Of a stretch of DNA of 64,000 nucleotides, positions 25,298-32,367 are shown piece after piece (the first letter of the stretch is position 1; every line of letters starts with the position of its first letter). A program made the position numbers and the translations under genes. The notes below the pieces were generated by a model. The model was not told the origin of the DNA. It made no database searches and was given only the letters and a program-made list of their open reading frames with translations. The stretch comes from DATMER01 sp963741305 (GTDB lineage: Bacteria; Acidobacteriota; Thermoanaerobaculia; Multivoradales; UBA5704). Where the stretch lies: positions 8,060,001 through 8,124,000 of the forward strand of contig CAVUHL010000003.1 of the NCBI GenBank assembly GCA_963741305.1. The letters run 5' to 3'.

Positions 25298-26190
25298 GCC
25301 GCCCGCGTCTCGTGCTCGACCGTCCGACGGTGGTAGGCCTCGCGGCGGGGCTTGTGATGCTGCAGGTCCTGATCTTCTCGGCGGGGTTCCTGCTGGGAGC
25401 CGCCAAGGGTGTGCAGGCCCTCACCCCCCCGAGCGTACCCGCTCCTGCAGAGGGGGAAGTCCGTCTGGCGAGCTTTGCAGTCGCTGGTGTGGAATCGTGT
25501 AGGGGCGGCTCTTGTGGCCGCCCTCCGGAAGGGCACCCACAAGGGGCGCCCCTACACGGAGGCTCCCTCCCGGAACCGGCAGTAGTAGTGGCTCACGTTT
25601 CAAGAGCGGCGTCCAGACCCTCGCCGCTCGCCAAAGCCTCCTTCATCGTCCCGACGCCCATCGTGAAGCATCGGACATCGCCCGTCCGGACACCCACGCG
25701 GCTTCCGCGCACCGCCGAGGCCTACGCCGCGATGATTCGCGAAGCCGCCGAGAGGCACTCCCTCTCGCCCGCGCTGGTGGAAGCCGTGGCCCGTGTCGAG
25801 TCCGGGTTCAACCCCCGCGCGCTGTCACACAAGGGAGCGCGCGGCCTGATGCAGGTGATTCCGGCCACGGGCCGGCGCTTCGGAGTCCGCTCCGCCGACA
25901 AGCTGTTCGAACCCGAGCACAACATTGCCGCTGGAGCCGCCTACCTGGCCTGGCTATCCAAGCGCTACCGCGGCAATCTAGATTTTGTCGTAGCCGCCTA
26001 CAACGCTGGCGAGGGTGCGGTGGACGACCACGGCGGCATCCCGCCGTACCGCGAAACCCGCGACTACGTGAAGCGAGTGAAGGCTGCGCTGCGCTCGATC
26101 GAGGAACGGGAGCTCCCGCCTCCGGAGAAGGAGGCTTCCGCCCCGGTGTCCGTCGAGGTGGCGGAGCCGATCTTGGCGGGTGGTCAGTAG
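25294..26190 (+). CDS. Membrane-anchored SLT-type lytic transglycosylase
   Basis: 298 residues from CTG 25294 (GTG 25312 is the alternative). One N-terminal membrane helix (about 14-36, GLAAGLVMLQVLIFSAGFLL) is followed by a Pro/Ala/Ser linker and a C-terminal SLT domain: SPALVEAVARVESGFNPRA with the catalytic Glu of the VES motif, KGARGLMQVIPATG, then AAGAAYLAWLSKRYRGN and AAYNAGEGAV. It would cleave the peptidoglycan glycan strand from the periplasmic side. Its coupling to tssH suggests it opens the wall for the T6SS membrane complex. The linker carries a 61-bp palindromic insert (25497-25557) kept in frame. Confidence 0.85.
   Translation: MSRPRLVLDRPTVVGLAAGLVMLQVLIFSAGFLLGAAKGVQALTPPSVPAPAEGEVRLASFAVAGVESCRGGSCGRPPEGHPQGAPLHGGSLPEPAVVVAHVSRAASRPSPLAKASFIVPTPIVKHRTSPVRTPTRLPRTAEAYAAMIREAAERHSLSPALVEAVARVESGFNPRALSHKGARGLMQVIPATGRRFGVRSADKLFEPEHNIAAGAAYLAWLSKRYRGNLDFVVAAYNAGEGAVDDHGGIPPYRETRDYVKRVKAALRSIEERELPPPEKEASAPVSVEVAEPILAGGQ
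25497..25557. repeat. Palindromic element inserted in frame in the transglycosylase linker
   Basis: GTGTAGGGGCG (25497-25507) and CGCCCCTACAC (25547-25557) are perfect 11-bp inverted ends, with an inner pair CTTGTGG / CCACAAG. It encodes a Gly/Pro/His-rich stretch unlike the flanking Ala/Val/Pro linker. It looks like a small mobile palindromic repeat. Confidence 0.75.
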
Positions 26191-26231
26191 GCCTGGATGG
26201 GCGCCATGCAGTAGTCAGGGCATAACTCGGG

Positions 26232-26237
26232 TAGACT
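26232..26237 (+). promoter_or_regulatory. -10-like box TAGACT, 7 nt before a PIN-domain gene
   Basis: TAGACT is followed by TTTGTTT and GTG at 26245, without a Shine-Dalgarno sequence. No clear -35 hexamer is visible. Confidence 0.45.
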
Positions 26238-26244
26238 TTTGTTT

Positions 26245-26694
26245 GTGCGCATCTACCTCGATCTCTGCTGCCTGAAGAGGCCGTTCGACGCTCAGGATCA
26301 GCCCCTTGTCCGCCTTCAAACGGAAGCCGTAATCAGCATACTCGCGCTTCCGGGGGAGCGCGCCGAGTTCATTCGTGCCCCTGCGCAGGCACTTGAGAAC
26401 AGCTTCAACCTCGTGCAGGCGCGGCGAGACGCAGTAGATCTCTGGCTGGCACAGGTGACGGCTCCGCCATTTTCCGACGAGATCATGTCTGCGCGCCTCG
26501 ACTCCCTTCTTGCGTTGGGATTCAAGAGCTTCGATGCCTTTCACCTCGCATCCGCCGAACTGTTCGGCGCCGATGTCTTGCTTACGGTCGACCTTCCCCT
26601 CCTGAAGCTGGCGACGAGGCTGTCGGCACAGCTTCGGGTTCGAGTGGTTGATCCTGTAAGATTCCTCGAGGAGGTCGCCCAATGGACACACTGA
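26245..26694 (+). CDS. PIN-domain protein, probable toxin
   Basis: 149 residues from the GTG at 26245 (a TTG at 26239 is also in frame). The opening RIYLDLCCLKRPFD and the later LGFKSFDAFHLASAE and VDLPLLKLA carry the acidic residues of a PIN nuclease site. A small ORF overlaps its 3' end by 13 bp and is probably its partner, so the order would be toxin first, the reverse of VapBC. Target unknown. Confidence 0.8.
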   Translation: MRIYLDLCCLKRPFDAQDQPLVRLQTEAVISILALPGERAEFIRAPAQALENSFNLVQARRDAVDLWLAQVTAPPFSDEIMSARLDSLLALGFKSFDAFHLASAELFGADVLLTVDLPLLKLATRLSAQLRVRVVDPVRFLEEVAQWTH

Positions 26695-26903
26695 TTACGA
26701 ATCAGAGCGAATTGAGGCACCGCGGCTTTCAGGCACTCACCGAGGCTCTCGGGTGGGTCAATGCGGTCCGGTTCCTCCGGCAATACGATCCCGGCTCAGG
26801 CAACTACACGGAAGAGCGACGGACCCTGCTCCCCGAATGGGACGCCTCTACCCTGGTGCGGGAGGCCCGAAAGCTCCAGGAGCCTCGCAAACCGGGAACC
26901 TAG
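26682..26903 (+). CDS. Small protein paired with the PIN-domain gene, possible antitoxin
   Basis: 73 residues, starting inside the PIN gene. The sequence reads LTEALGWVNAVRFLRQYDPGSGNYTEERR, with no DNA-binding motif or membrane segment evident. The GSGxYTxxR stretch recalls small proteins I associate with PIN genes, but that is memory, not a search. The neighbour and overlap are the main reasons to call it an antitoxin. Confidence 0.6.
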   Translation: MDTLITNQSELRHRGFQALTEALGWVNAVRFLRQYDPGSGNYTEERRTLLPEWDASTLVREARKLQEPRKPGT

Positions 26904-26911
26904 CCCCCGGA

Positions 26912-27436
26912 CTACCGTCCATCTTCCCCGGCCAGAGCCTCCCGCACATAGAGCGCCTCCTGGTGGGGGCGGCCCGGACGTACCTGGTGGATGAGGCCTC
27001 TGTGGTGCAGACGGCGGAGAACGACCGACATCTGGGTGGCATCCACGCCTCGGCGCAAGCGGTCCCGGAAGTGCTGGCTGACCTCTCGGCTGAGCCCCTT
27101 GGCCCCGAAGCGCTCGTCCGGCCTCTTGCTCTCCAGGACCAGCCAGACCATGCGCACCAACTTGGGCCGGGAGACGGTCCCCAGATCCTCGTCGTTCGGG
27201 TTCTGGATCTGGCGTGTGGGCACGACGTCGCGCTCCGCCAGGTCGAGGGCCTCGGTCGCCGCGGCCTGGAAGATCTCCAGCCTGCGCCGGGCTTCCTCCA
27301 GCGCGGCGGCGTGAGCGCTTCGCTCGTCCCGGTGCAGCAACTCCTGGGCGGCGTGGAACTTTTCCTGCTCGTCGTGGAAATGCACCTGCTCCTGCAATCT
27401 CATCAGGACTTCGTCGATGGAGCGCGACGTTGCCAC
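26912..27436 (-). CDS. Coiled-coil and winged-helix protein of unknown function
   Basis: 174 residues from a GTG at 27436 with AGGAG 8 nt upstream. Longer frames extend into the repeat array and lack a start signal. The N-terminal half is a charged helix rich in Glu/His/Ala (QEQVHFHDEQEKFHAAQEL...). The C-terminal half looks like a winged helix (RPKLVRMVWLVLESKRPDERFGAKGLSREV...VVLRRLHHRGLI) ending GRPHQEALYVRE. A remnant of the same ending lies at 30404-30460. Array B begins just upstream of the start. It could be a repressor, but no target is evident. Confidence 0.65.
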   Translation of the reverse strand: MATSRSIDEVLMRLQEQVHFHDEQEKFHAAQELLHRDERSAHAAALEEARRRLEIFQAAATEALDLAERDVVPTRQIQNPNDEDLGTVSRPKLVRMVWLVLESKRPDERFGAKGLSREVSQHFRDRLRRGVDATQMSVVLRRLHHRGLIHQVRPGRPHQEALYVREALAGEDGR

Positions 27437-27462
27437 GATCTTGTCTCCTCTCTCGTCGTACC

Positions 27463-28071
27463 GTTGAGTCGCCGCGAATCGATTTGAAACCGACGCGATC
27501 CTGGATCTCGGCGCCGCGATGTGGAGCCGGCTGAGTACACCGTAAGCCTCCCGCTTCTCTCGCAAGGCCATTGAGGCGAGGCCAGAGAGATTTTCCGCCG
27601 CAACTCTTCCTCTGAACGCCGCGAAGATGAGCATTGTCGCGGTGCCGAGGTCTTTGCCCGGATTCCATTTGAAGCAAGTCGCCGCGAAAATTAGCAGAGT
27701 TGCGGTGTAATGGCAAGAGTTAGCGGCGGAGAAGCCTCTTTCCGCGGCTATTCGCGGCAAGTACAAGGCGAATGGATGAATTGTCGGTGCGTGTCGGGGC
27801 GTATTCGCGGCGATGTTGTGTATTGTCGTAGCGATTCGGTGCGTCGTCGAGGCGGATCAGGGGATTGACGAGAGGGAAATCCTTCTCACAGCCGACTCAT
27901 TCGTTTGACGCGAAGAAGACAGTGAAGATCGCGGCGATACTGGACATCTTTGCGGCGTCGAAGGTGGATGGTGCCGCGAAGATGGAGGACGGAGCACAGA
28001 CCATACAGATTTTCAGCCGGCTATAGAGAATGTCGCGGCGGCGATACGTTAAGTCGCGGCGTTTACCGGGA
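27463..28071. repeat. 21-bp periodic repeat array B (about 29 units)
   Basis: 609 bp that can be cut into 29 units of 21 bp, with one 2-nt slip of register near 27.88 kb. About two thirds of the units carry a form of the near-palindromic core TCGC[C/G]GCGA at the same position; the flanks are diverged. The array fills the whole gap between the methyltransferase stop (28081) and the start of the winged-helix gene (27436), so the 644-bp gap contains nothing else recognisable. Confidence 0.85.
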
Positions 28072-28080
28072 CACCTGACC

Positions 28081-29667
28081 CTAACCCACCAACAGTGCGT
28101 GCTCCGCCATCTTTCGCAGGTGCTGATCGAGGATGGCCTCCAGCACCACCGGCAGGCGCCCGGGCTCGACCGGCTTCCCATCGACGGCCAGATCCAGCCG
28201 GCCTTCCGCGACCTCCCACTCCAGGAGCCGCACCAGGGCGGCGCGGTCCCGGCCTCCGTCGAGATGGAGGAGGACGAAGCGGGCCACGGGATCGTCGAGC
28301 TTGAGGACCCGGCGGCGCTGGCTGGTGACCAGGAGGCCCGCCCTGGCCTGACGGCGGGCGAGAGAGGAGGTCCGCGGGAGGACGCTGACCGTCTCCGTGC
28401 AGAGGGGCGGCAGAGCGTGCAGGTCCACGACGCCGCTCCAGAACAGTGACCCCAGCAAATCCGCGAGCCCCTCCTCGTCCGCTCCGTCTCCCAACGAGAT
28501 CAGGAGACCTTCGAACGGCACCGCGCGCGGCCAGGCCGCTGCCAGCGAAACCAGCGCCGCCTTGGCCAGCGGATGGCTGGAGGAAAACGTCTTCCCCTTC
28601 GCATTGCGGAAGCTCTCGCTGATGCCCGGACGCAGGTCGGGCTCGGGCGAGACCGGCTTCGTGGCCGACGCCGCATAAAGCCGCCGCAGCCGCTCCGCCG
28701 TGGTCGTCCGTTCCACCGGCAGCTCCGCGCGGCAGAAGAGCGTCCGCCGGAAGGTGCGGTTCAGGACGAAGTCCAGGTGCTGCTCCAGGGCGATGCGGTC
28801 GGTGGCGAGTTGAGAAAGGCCCTCGGCCACGCCGGCGGGAAGGTTGCCGATCTCCGTCAGGTGGGGATCGGCCTCAGTCAGGTACTGGAGCCCGTGGCTG
28901 CCGGCGCGCTCGACCATCTCGTGAAAGTAGAGAGGGTCGTTGGTCTCCTCCAGGTACTCATGGATCAGGTAGCTCGGCTGGTCCTTGTGCTCCTCGAAAT
29001 GATCGCGCGCCGTGCGCAGGAAGACCGCGTGGGCGTTCTGCTCCTCGCCCGCCGATTCGGCCAGGAACCGCACCAGGTCGAACGCGCGGGCGGCGCGCTC
29101 CTCGGGGTCATCCATCCCCCGGGTGTGGAAGAGCACCATGTCCCGCACCATGCCGCGCAGGCGCCAGCCCGGGAAGGTGTTGTAGCTCACATAGGCGACG
29201 CCGTTCGGGGCGAGGTTCTCGCGGCAGATGGCGAGGATCTTCTCCTGGATCGGACGAGCCACCCAGGAGAAGACGCCGTGGCAGATGATGTAGTCGAACT
29301 CGCCCAGCCCGGCGTCCACGTCGAGGATGCTCCGCGTCTGGAGATCCAGGTTCTTCAGGCCGAGCTCGGCCACGAAGGCGCGGCCGGTCTCGATCTGACG
29401 CGGCGAGAGGTCGATTCCCACGAAGCGGCTCTCCGGCATCTCGACCGCCATGGGCACGAGATTGCCGCCGTCGGCGCACCCCAGCTCCAGCACGCGGCAA
29501 CGGTCGGGAGGAGCGGGCTCCAGGCCGTGGAGGATCGCCAGCGCGGCGAGGTGGTCCGGATGCGTGCGGTGCTGCGACGCGCTGGGATAGGGGACGCGGT
29601 CGTAGGCCTCGCGGACGGAGCGTTCTTCCTCGCGCGCCTGGGCGATGGTTTCGGAGTCGAGCAGCAT
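28081..29667 (-). CDS. SAM-dependent methyltransferase with regulatory domain
   Basis: 528 residues from the ATG at 29667, with GGAGG upstream. The class I methyltransferase fold is at about 55-180: VLELGCADGGNLVPMA (SAM-binding motif I), FVGIDLSPRQI, FDYIICHGVFSWV. Residues from about 200 on resemble the methyltransferase regulatory domain found in bacterial proteins annotated as lysine or small-molecule methyltransferases. The substrate is unknown. It reads divergently from higB, with a 100-bp spacer. Confidence 0.82.
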   Translation of the reverse strand: MLLDSETIAQAREEERSVREAYDRVPYPSASQHRTHPDHLAALAILHGLEPAPPDRCRVLELGCADGGNLVPMAVEMPESRFVGIDLSPRQIETGRAFVAELGLKNLDLQTRSILDVDAGLGEFDYIICHGVFSWVARPIQEKILAICRENLAPNGVAYVSYNTFPGWRLRGMVRDMVLFHTRGMDDPEERAARAFDLVRFLAESAGEEQNAHAVFLRTARDHFEEHKDQPSYLIHEYLEETNDPLYFHEMVERAGSHGLQYLTEADPHLTEIGNLPAGVAEGLSQLATDRIALEQHLDFVLNRTFRRTLFCRAELPVERTTTAERLRRLYAASATKPVSPEPDLRPGISESFRNAKGKTFSSSHPLAKAALVSLAAAWPRAVPFEGLLISLGDGADEEGLADLLGSLFWSGVVDLHALPPLCTETVSVLPRTSSLARRQARAGLLVTSQRRRVLKLDDPVARFVLLHLDGGRDRAALVRLLEWEVAEGRLDLAVDGKPVEPGRLPVVLEAILDQHLRKMAEHALLVG

Positions 29668-29765
29668 GGTTGTCCTCCACAAAGGAAGTGGGGGAGAGCC
29701 CATGACTCTTTCACGTCGGGGTTCGCAGGCCCTGAACTGTGCTGGCCTTCTATTACGCAGGCCGC

Positions 29766-29771
29766 TATAAT
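29766..29771 (+). promoter_or_regulatory. Consensus -10 box TATAAT, 7 nt before higB
   Basis: A perfect TATAAT ends 7 nt before the GTG at 29779; the alternative ATG at 29770 lies inside the box. Transcription from it would give a leaderless higB mRNA. GGCC repeats flank the region (29744-29747, 29759-29762) and might be an operator. Confidence 0.55.
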
Positions 29772-29778
29772 GGGGCCC

Positions 29779-30072
29779 GTGATACGCTCCTTCGCGGACC
29801 GCGGGACGGCAGACGTCTTTGACGGCCTGAGCAGCAGGGAGGCACGGGCAGTCTGTCCTATGAAGCTATGGGCCGTTGCGCGAAGGAAGCTTGACCAGCT
29901 CAACCGCGTGCGGGCGCTCGGCGATCTCAGGATCCCGCCCGGCAACCGGCTCGAACGCCTGGTCGGGAACCGGGCAGGACAGTACAGCATCCGGATCAAC
30001 GATCAATACCGGGTGTGCTTTCGATGGAAAGAAGGTCATGCAGATGACGTCGAAATCACGGACTACCACTGA
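29779..30072 (+). CDS. higB: HigB-type (RelE superfamily) toxin
   Basis: 97 residues from the GTG at 29779. The opening IRSFADRGTADVFDG and the end GQYSIRINDQYRVCFRWKEGHADDVEITDYH are the HigB pattern, with the C-terminal His typical of the RNase active site. HigB cleaves mRNA on the ribosome. higA overlaps its last 29 bp, the usual toxin-first order of HigBA systems. Confidence 0.92.
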   Translation: MIRSFADRGTADVFDGLSSREARAVCPMKLWAVARRKLDQLNRVRALGDLRIPPGNRLERLVGNRAGQYSIRINDQYRVCFRWKEGHADDVEITDYH

Positions 30073-30397
30073 GGACCGCAGGGTGGAGCACCGGCTGCCG
30101 AAGCATCGGCCTCCCACGCATCCGGGGGAGATGCTGCTGGAGGAGTTCCTGAAGCCGCTCGATATCAGCCAGTCGGCATTTGCGATCCGCCTGGGGGTCT
30201 CCTTCCCCCGGCTCAACGAGATCATCCGCGGGAAGCGCTCCGTCACCCCCGACACGGCCCTGCGGCTGGCACGCGTGCTCGGGATGTCCGCGGACTTCTG
30301 GTTAGGGCTCCAGCAGGATTGGGATCTCTGGCATGCCATGCGGAGCGAAGATGCCGTCGCCATCGAGAAGCTCGAGCCACTGCGGCGTCTTGGCTGA
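30044..30397 (+). CDS. higA: HigA-type antitoxin
   Basis: 117 residues from the ATG at 30044 (ATG 30038 is also in frame; GAAGG is better spaced for 30044). The HTH-XRE core is PGEMLLEEFLKPLDISQSAFAIRLGVSFPRLNEIIRGKRSV, followed by the HigA motif SADFWLGLQQDWDL. It neutralises HigB and represses the operon. The N-terminal 28 residues are basic and probably disordered. Confidence 0.93.
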   Translation: MTSKSRTTTEDRRVEHRLPKHRPPTHPGEMLLEEFLKPLDISQSAFAIRLGVSFPRLNEIIRGKRSVTPDTALRLARVLGMSADFWLGLQQDWDLWHAMRSEDAVAIEKLEPLRRLG

Positions 30398-30403
30398 AGC
30401 GAC

Positions 30404-30460
30404 CTACACCGGCCTCTCGCGCACGTAGAGCGCCTCCTTGTAGGGTCGGCCCGCCGCAGG
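30404..30460 (-). pseudogene. Remnant of the winged-helix gene's 3' end
   Basis: The minus strand encodes GRPYKEALYVRE before a stop at 30404, matching GRPHQEALYVRE at the end of the 26912-27436 gene, with clear base-level similarity. Upstream of this short match the sequence passes into 21-bp array C, mirroring the intact locus but without the gene body. Confidence 0.75.
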
Positions 30461-30500
30461 TGTTCCCGGAAACGCAGGAAGGCGTAACTGGGGGAGAGGC

Positions 30501-30689
30501 TTCTTCGAGGCGAGCCGGACTTGAATCGCGGCGAGGTAGGTCGACTTTGCGGTGAACAGCGCGTCGCCGACGTGAGGCAAGGTGGAGGTGCACCAAGGAT
30601 AAGGACGCGGTAAACGCGGAGAGCTACCTTCGAGGCGCGGAGAGGCTGATTTGCGGCGGAGTCGATGATCTTTGCGGCGGATTTCAAGC
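30501..30689. repeat. 21-bp periodic repeat array C (9 units)
   Basis: Nine 21-bp units with cores like TTTGCGGCG and TCGCGGCGA, related to array B. The units at 30522, 30648 and 30669 are the clearest. The last few bases reach into the stop of the gene ending at 30684. Between the higA stop and this array only the remnant at 30404-30460 was found. Confidence 0.8.
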
Positions 30690-30989
30690 CGCGGATGCTC
30701 CCGGCTCCCCACTCTGGGCCTGGATCGGAGACCATGCCCCCTTGTCCAGGTCGGGGAAGGAGACCTGGCACTGGCCGGGAGGGATGCCGTCGACCCGGAC
30801 CTTGCCTTCCTCGTCCAGGGTCCCTTCCATCAGCTTGCCGCCAGGGAGTTTGAGAGCGTACCTCTCGCCGGGAATCGGAGAGTCGTCCTCGCCCAGGAGC
30901 TCGATCTCCACCCAAGAGGGCAGGCGGAGCTTGTCGCCCCCCTCCCCTTTGGCCTTGCAGAGCTGGACATGCGCGACCAGAGAAGCCAT
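30684..30989 (-). CDS. VgrG-linked small protein with a transthyretin-like domain
   Basis: 101 residues. The core WVEIELLGEDDSPIPGERY...GTLDEEGKVRVDGIPPGQCQVSFPDLDK is a beta-sandwich motif often attached to T6SS-associated proteins, and a close copy ends the protein at 31706-32287. It has no signal peptide. The ATG overlaps the stop of the LysM-like gene by one base (TGATG), so the three minus-strand genes form a unit. A structural or cargo-adaptor role with the adjacent VgrG is inferred. Confidence 0.72.
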   Translation of the reverse strand: MASLVAHVQLCKAKGEGGDKLRLPSWVEIELLGEDDSPIPGERYALKLPGGKLMEGTLDEEGKVRVDGIPPGQCQVSFPDLDKGAWSPIQAQSGEPGASAA

Positions 30990-31699
30990 CAGCTCGCCTC
31001 GGGTTCCTCTTCCGGAGCCTCTGCCGGCGGCTCGGCCTGTTGCGTCTTCTCGTCCTGCGCGGGATCGTAAAAGGAGAGGAGCTTTTCGCGGCAGGCGTCG
31101 TCGATCTCGCCGGTGGCTTCGAGCCCGGTGAGGCCCTGAAAGGCGCGCAAGGCACTCTTCGTGTCGTCGTCGAGGACGCCGTCGGACTCGCCGCAGTCGA
31201 AGCCCAGGTTGTTGAGCCGCGCCTGGATGCCGCTCACTTCGCCGGCGGGGTCCATGTGGCCGATCTTGAGGTCCCAGACCTGGGTGGCCGTCTCATCCAT
31301 CCAGACCGTGAGCTTTCCTTCTGTCGTGTCCACGGGCACGGCCTGCTCGATCACGCCGTCCGCGGGGAGCTTTCCGGATACGGCCGTGCCGGCCACGGCG
31401 AGCTCGTACTTCTGGCCCGCGAGTGCCTCCCCCGCGGCATCCTTGACCGCGAGGCGGAGCCAGGCCTTGGGGCGGCTGACCTTGAAGCTGTGCTTCGCAT
31501 CGACCGCCGAGGCTTCCTGGCGCATCTCGCGGTTGGGGATGAAGACGCGGTCCCCGGCCTTGAGGATGCCCGGGTCGGCGCGCTTCTTTTTGAGCTCGGC
31601 GTTCTCGGGCCGGTCGAGGATGTCCTGCCAGCTCTCGAGGCCGTTCCTGACCGCGAGGCCCAGGAGGGTCTCCCCCTGTTTGACGTCATGGAACGGCAT
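30989..31699 (-). CDS. LysM-like and peptidoglycan-binding-domain protein linked to VgrG
   Basis: 236 residues: an N-terminal LysM-like domain (VKQGETLLGLAVRNGL...ILKAGDRVFIP, about 1-56), a middle beta-sandwich resembling the domain in its neighbours (about 75-140), and a C-terminal PG_binding_1 motif (GIQARLNNLGFDCGESDGVLDDDTKSALRAFQGLTGL, about 155-205) with an acidic Glu/Pro/Ala tail. No export signal, so transport would depend on the T6SS. Similar proteins lie beside vgrG in other T6SS clusters. It could be a wall-binding adaptor or part of an effector; no catalytic domain is visible. Confidence 0.78.
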   Translation of the reverse strand: MPFHDVKQGETLLGLAVRNGLESWQDILDRPENAELKKKRADPGILKAGDRVFIPNREMRQEASAVDAKHSFKVSRPKAWLRLAVKDAAGEALAGQKYELAVAGTAVSGKLPADGVIEQAVPVDTTEGKLTVWMDETATQVWDLKIGHMDPAGEVSGIQARLNNLGFDCGESDGVLDDDTKSALRAFQGLTGLEATGEIDDACREKLLSFYDPAQDEKTQQAEPPAEAPEEEPEAS

Positions 31700-31705
31700 G
31701 AGGGG

Positions 31706-32287
31706 CTACCCCGGCTCGTACATCTTCTTGTCGAGATCGGGGAAGGAGACCTTGGCCGTGCCTGGATCGACGTCTTCGGCGCGGGCGCGCCCCTGGCTGT
31801 CGGTGCGGCCGGAAAGTTTGGAGCCGTCCGGCATTTCGACGAAATAGAGCTCGCCGGCGATGGGCTTGCCCTCGTCGTCAAGCAGCTCGATCTCGAGCCA
31901 GTGCTTCGGCTCGGGCTCCGCGGGTGGGTTCGCTTTCTTCGCCGCTTCCTCGTCCTGAAGCGGCGTGTTCCGCGGCGGCTGTTGCTGTGGCTGGGCGCCG
32001 CCGGCCGAAGCCTGGAACGTGCCCTGGATCGAGGAGAGCCATGAGTCAGCGCAGGAGACGACCAGAAGCCCGTCCTGGACCATCCGCCGGGCGAGTTGCT
32101 CGATCAGCTCCTGGTCGCTCCAGGTGGTGCCTGCACCGAGGGCGACCCGCGCCGCCGCCCGGTTGCCCGGATGGGAGAGCAGCGGACGCAGTAGCTCCCG
32201 GGCTGCGCCAACGTCGCGAAGCTCGCGCACGTGGCTCCGGGAGAGGATCTGGAGACGGGCTGGACCGTCCTGAAGGAAGAGGCGCAT
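31706..32287 (-). CDS. VgrG-linked protein with a C-terminal transthyretin-like domain
   Basis: 193 residues from the ATG at 32287; a GTG at 32344 is possible but would nearly abut vgrG. The N-terminal 75 residues (FLQDGPARLQILSRSHVRELRDV...) are helical and of unknown role, followed by a Gln/Pro/Ala linker and the domain WLEIELLDDEGKPIAGELY...VSFPDLDK shared with the 30684-30989 protein. It is transcribed divergently from vgrG and 6 bp upstream of the LysM-like gene. Neither start has a good ribosome-binding site. Confidence 0.68.
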   Translation of the reverse strand: MRLFLQDGPARLQILSRSHVRELRDVGAARELLRPLLSHPGNRAAARVALGAGTTWSDQELIEQLARRMVQDGLLVVSCADSWLSSIQGTFQASAGGAQPQQQPPRNTPLQDEEAAKKANPPAEPEPKHWLEIELLDDEGKPIAGELYFVEMPDGSKLSGRTDSQGRARAEDVDPGTAKVSFPDLDKKMYEPG

Positions 32288-32304
32288 ATGGGAGAAGTGG
32301 TGGG

Positions 32305-32319
32305 AACCGGCGTCCGGTT
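32305..32319. promoter_or_regulatory. Inverted repeat between vgrG and the divergent gene
   Basis: AACCGG-CGT-CCGGTT is a perfect 6-bp inverted repeat with a 3-bp spacer, 18 bp upstream of one start and 49 bp upstream of vgrG. Its position in a divergent promoter region fits an operator. Confidence 0.4.
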
Positions 32320-32367
32320 GCAATTCCGCCCCTCCCGCCCTCACCTTCCAAGCAGGGAGAGGTGTCC

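Noticed and set aside
31040..32044. 334-codon plus-strand frame over the VgrG-linked module
   Set aside because: Mirror frame of the LysM-like and transthyretin-like proteins; no motif or start signal of its own.
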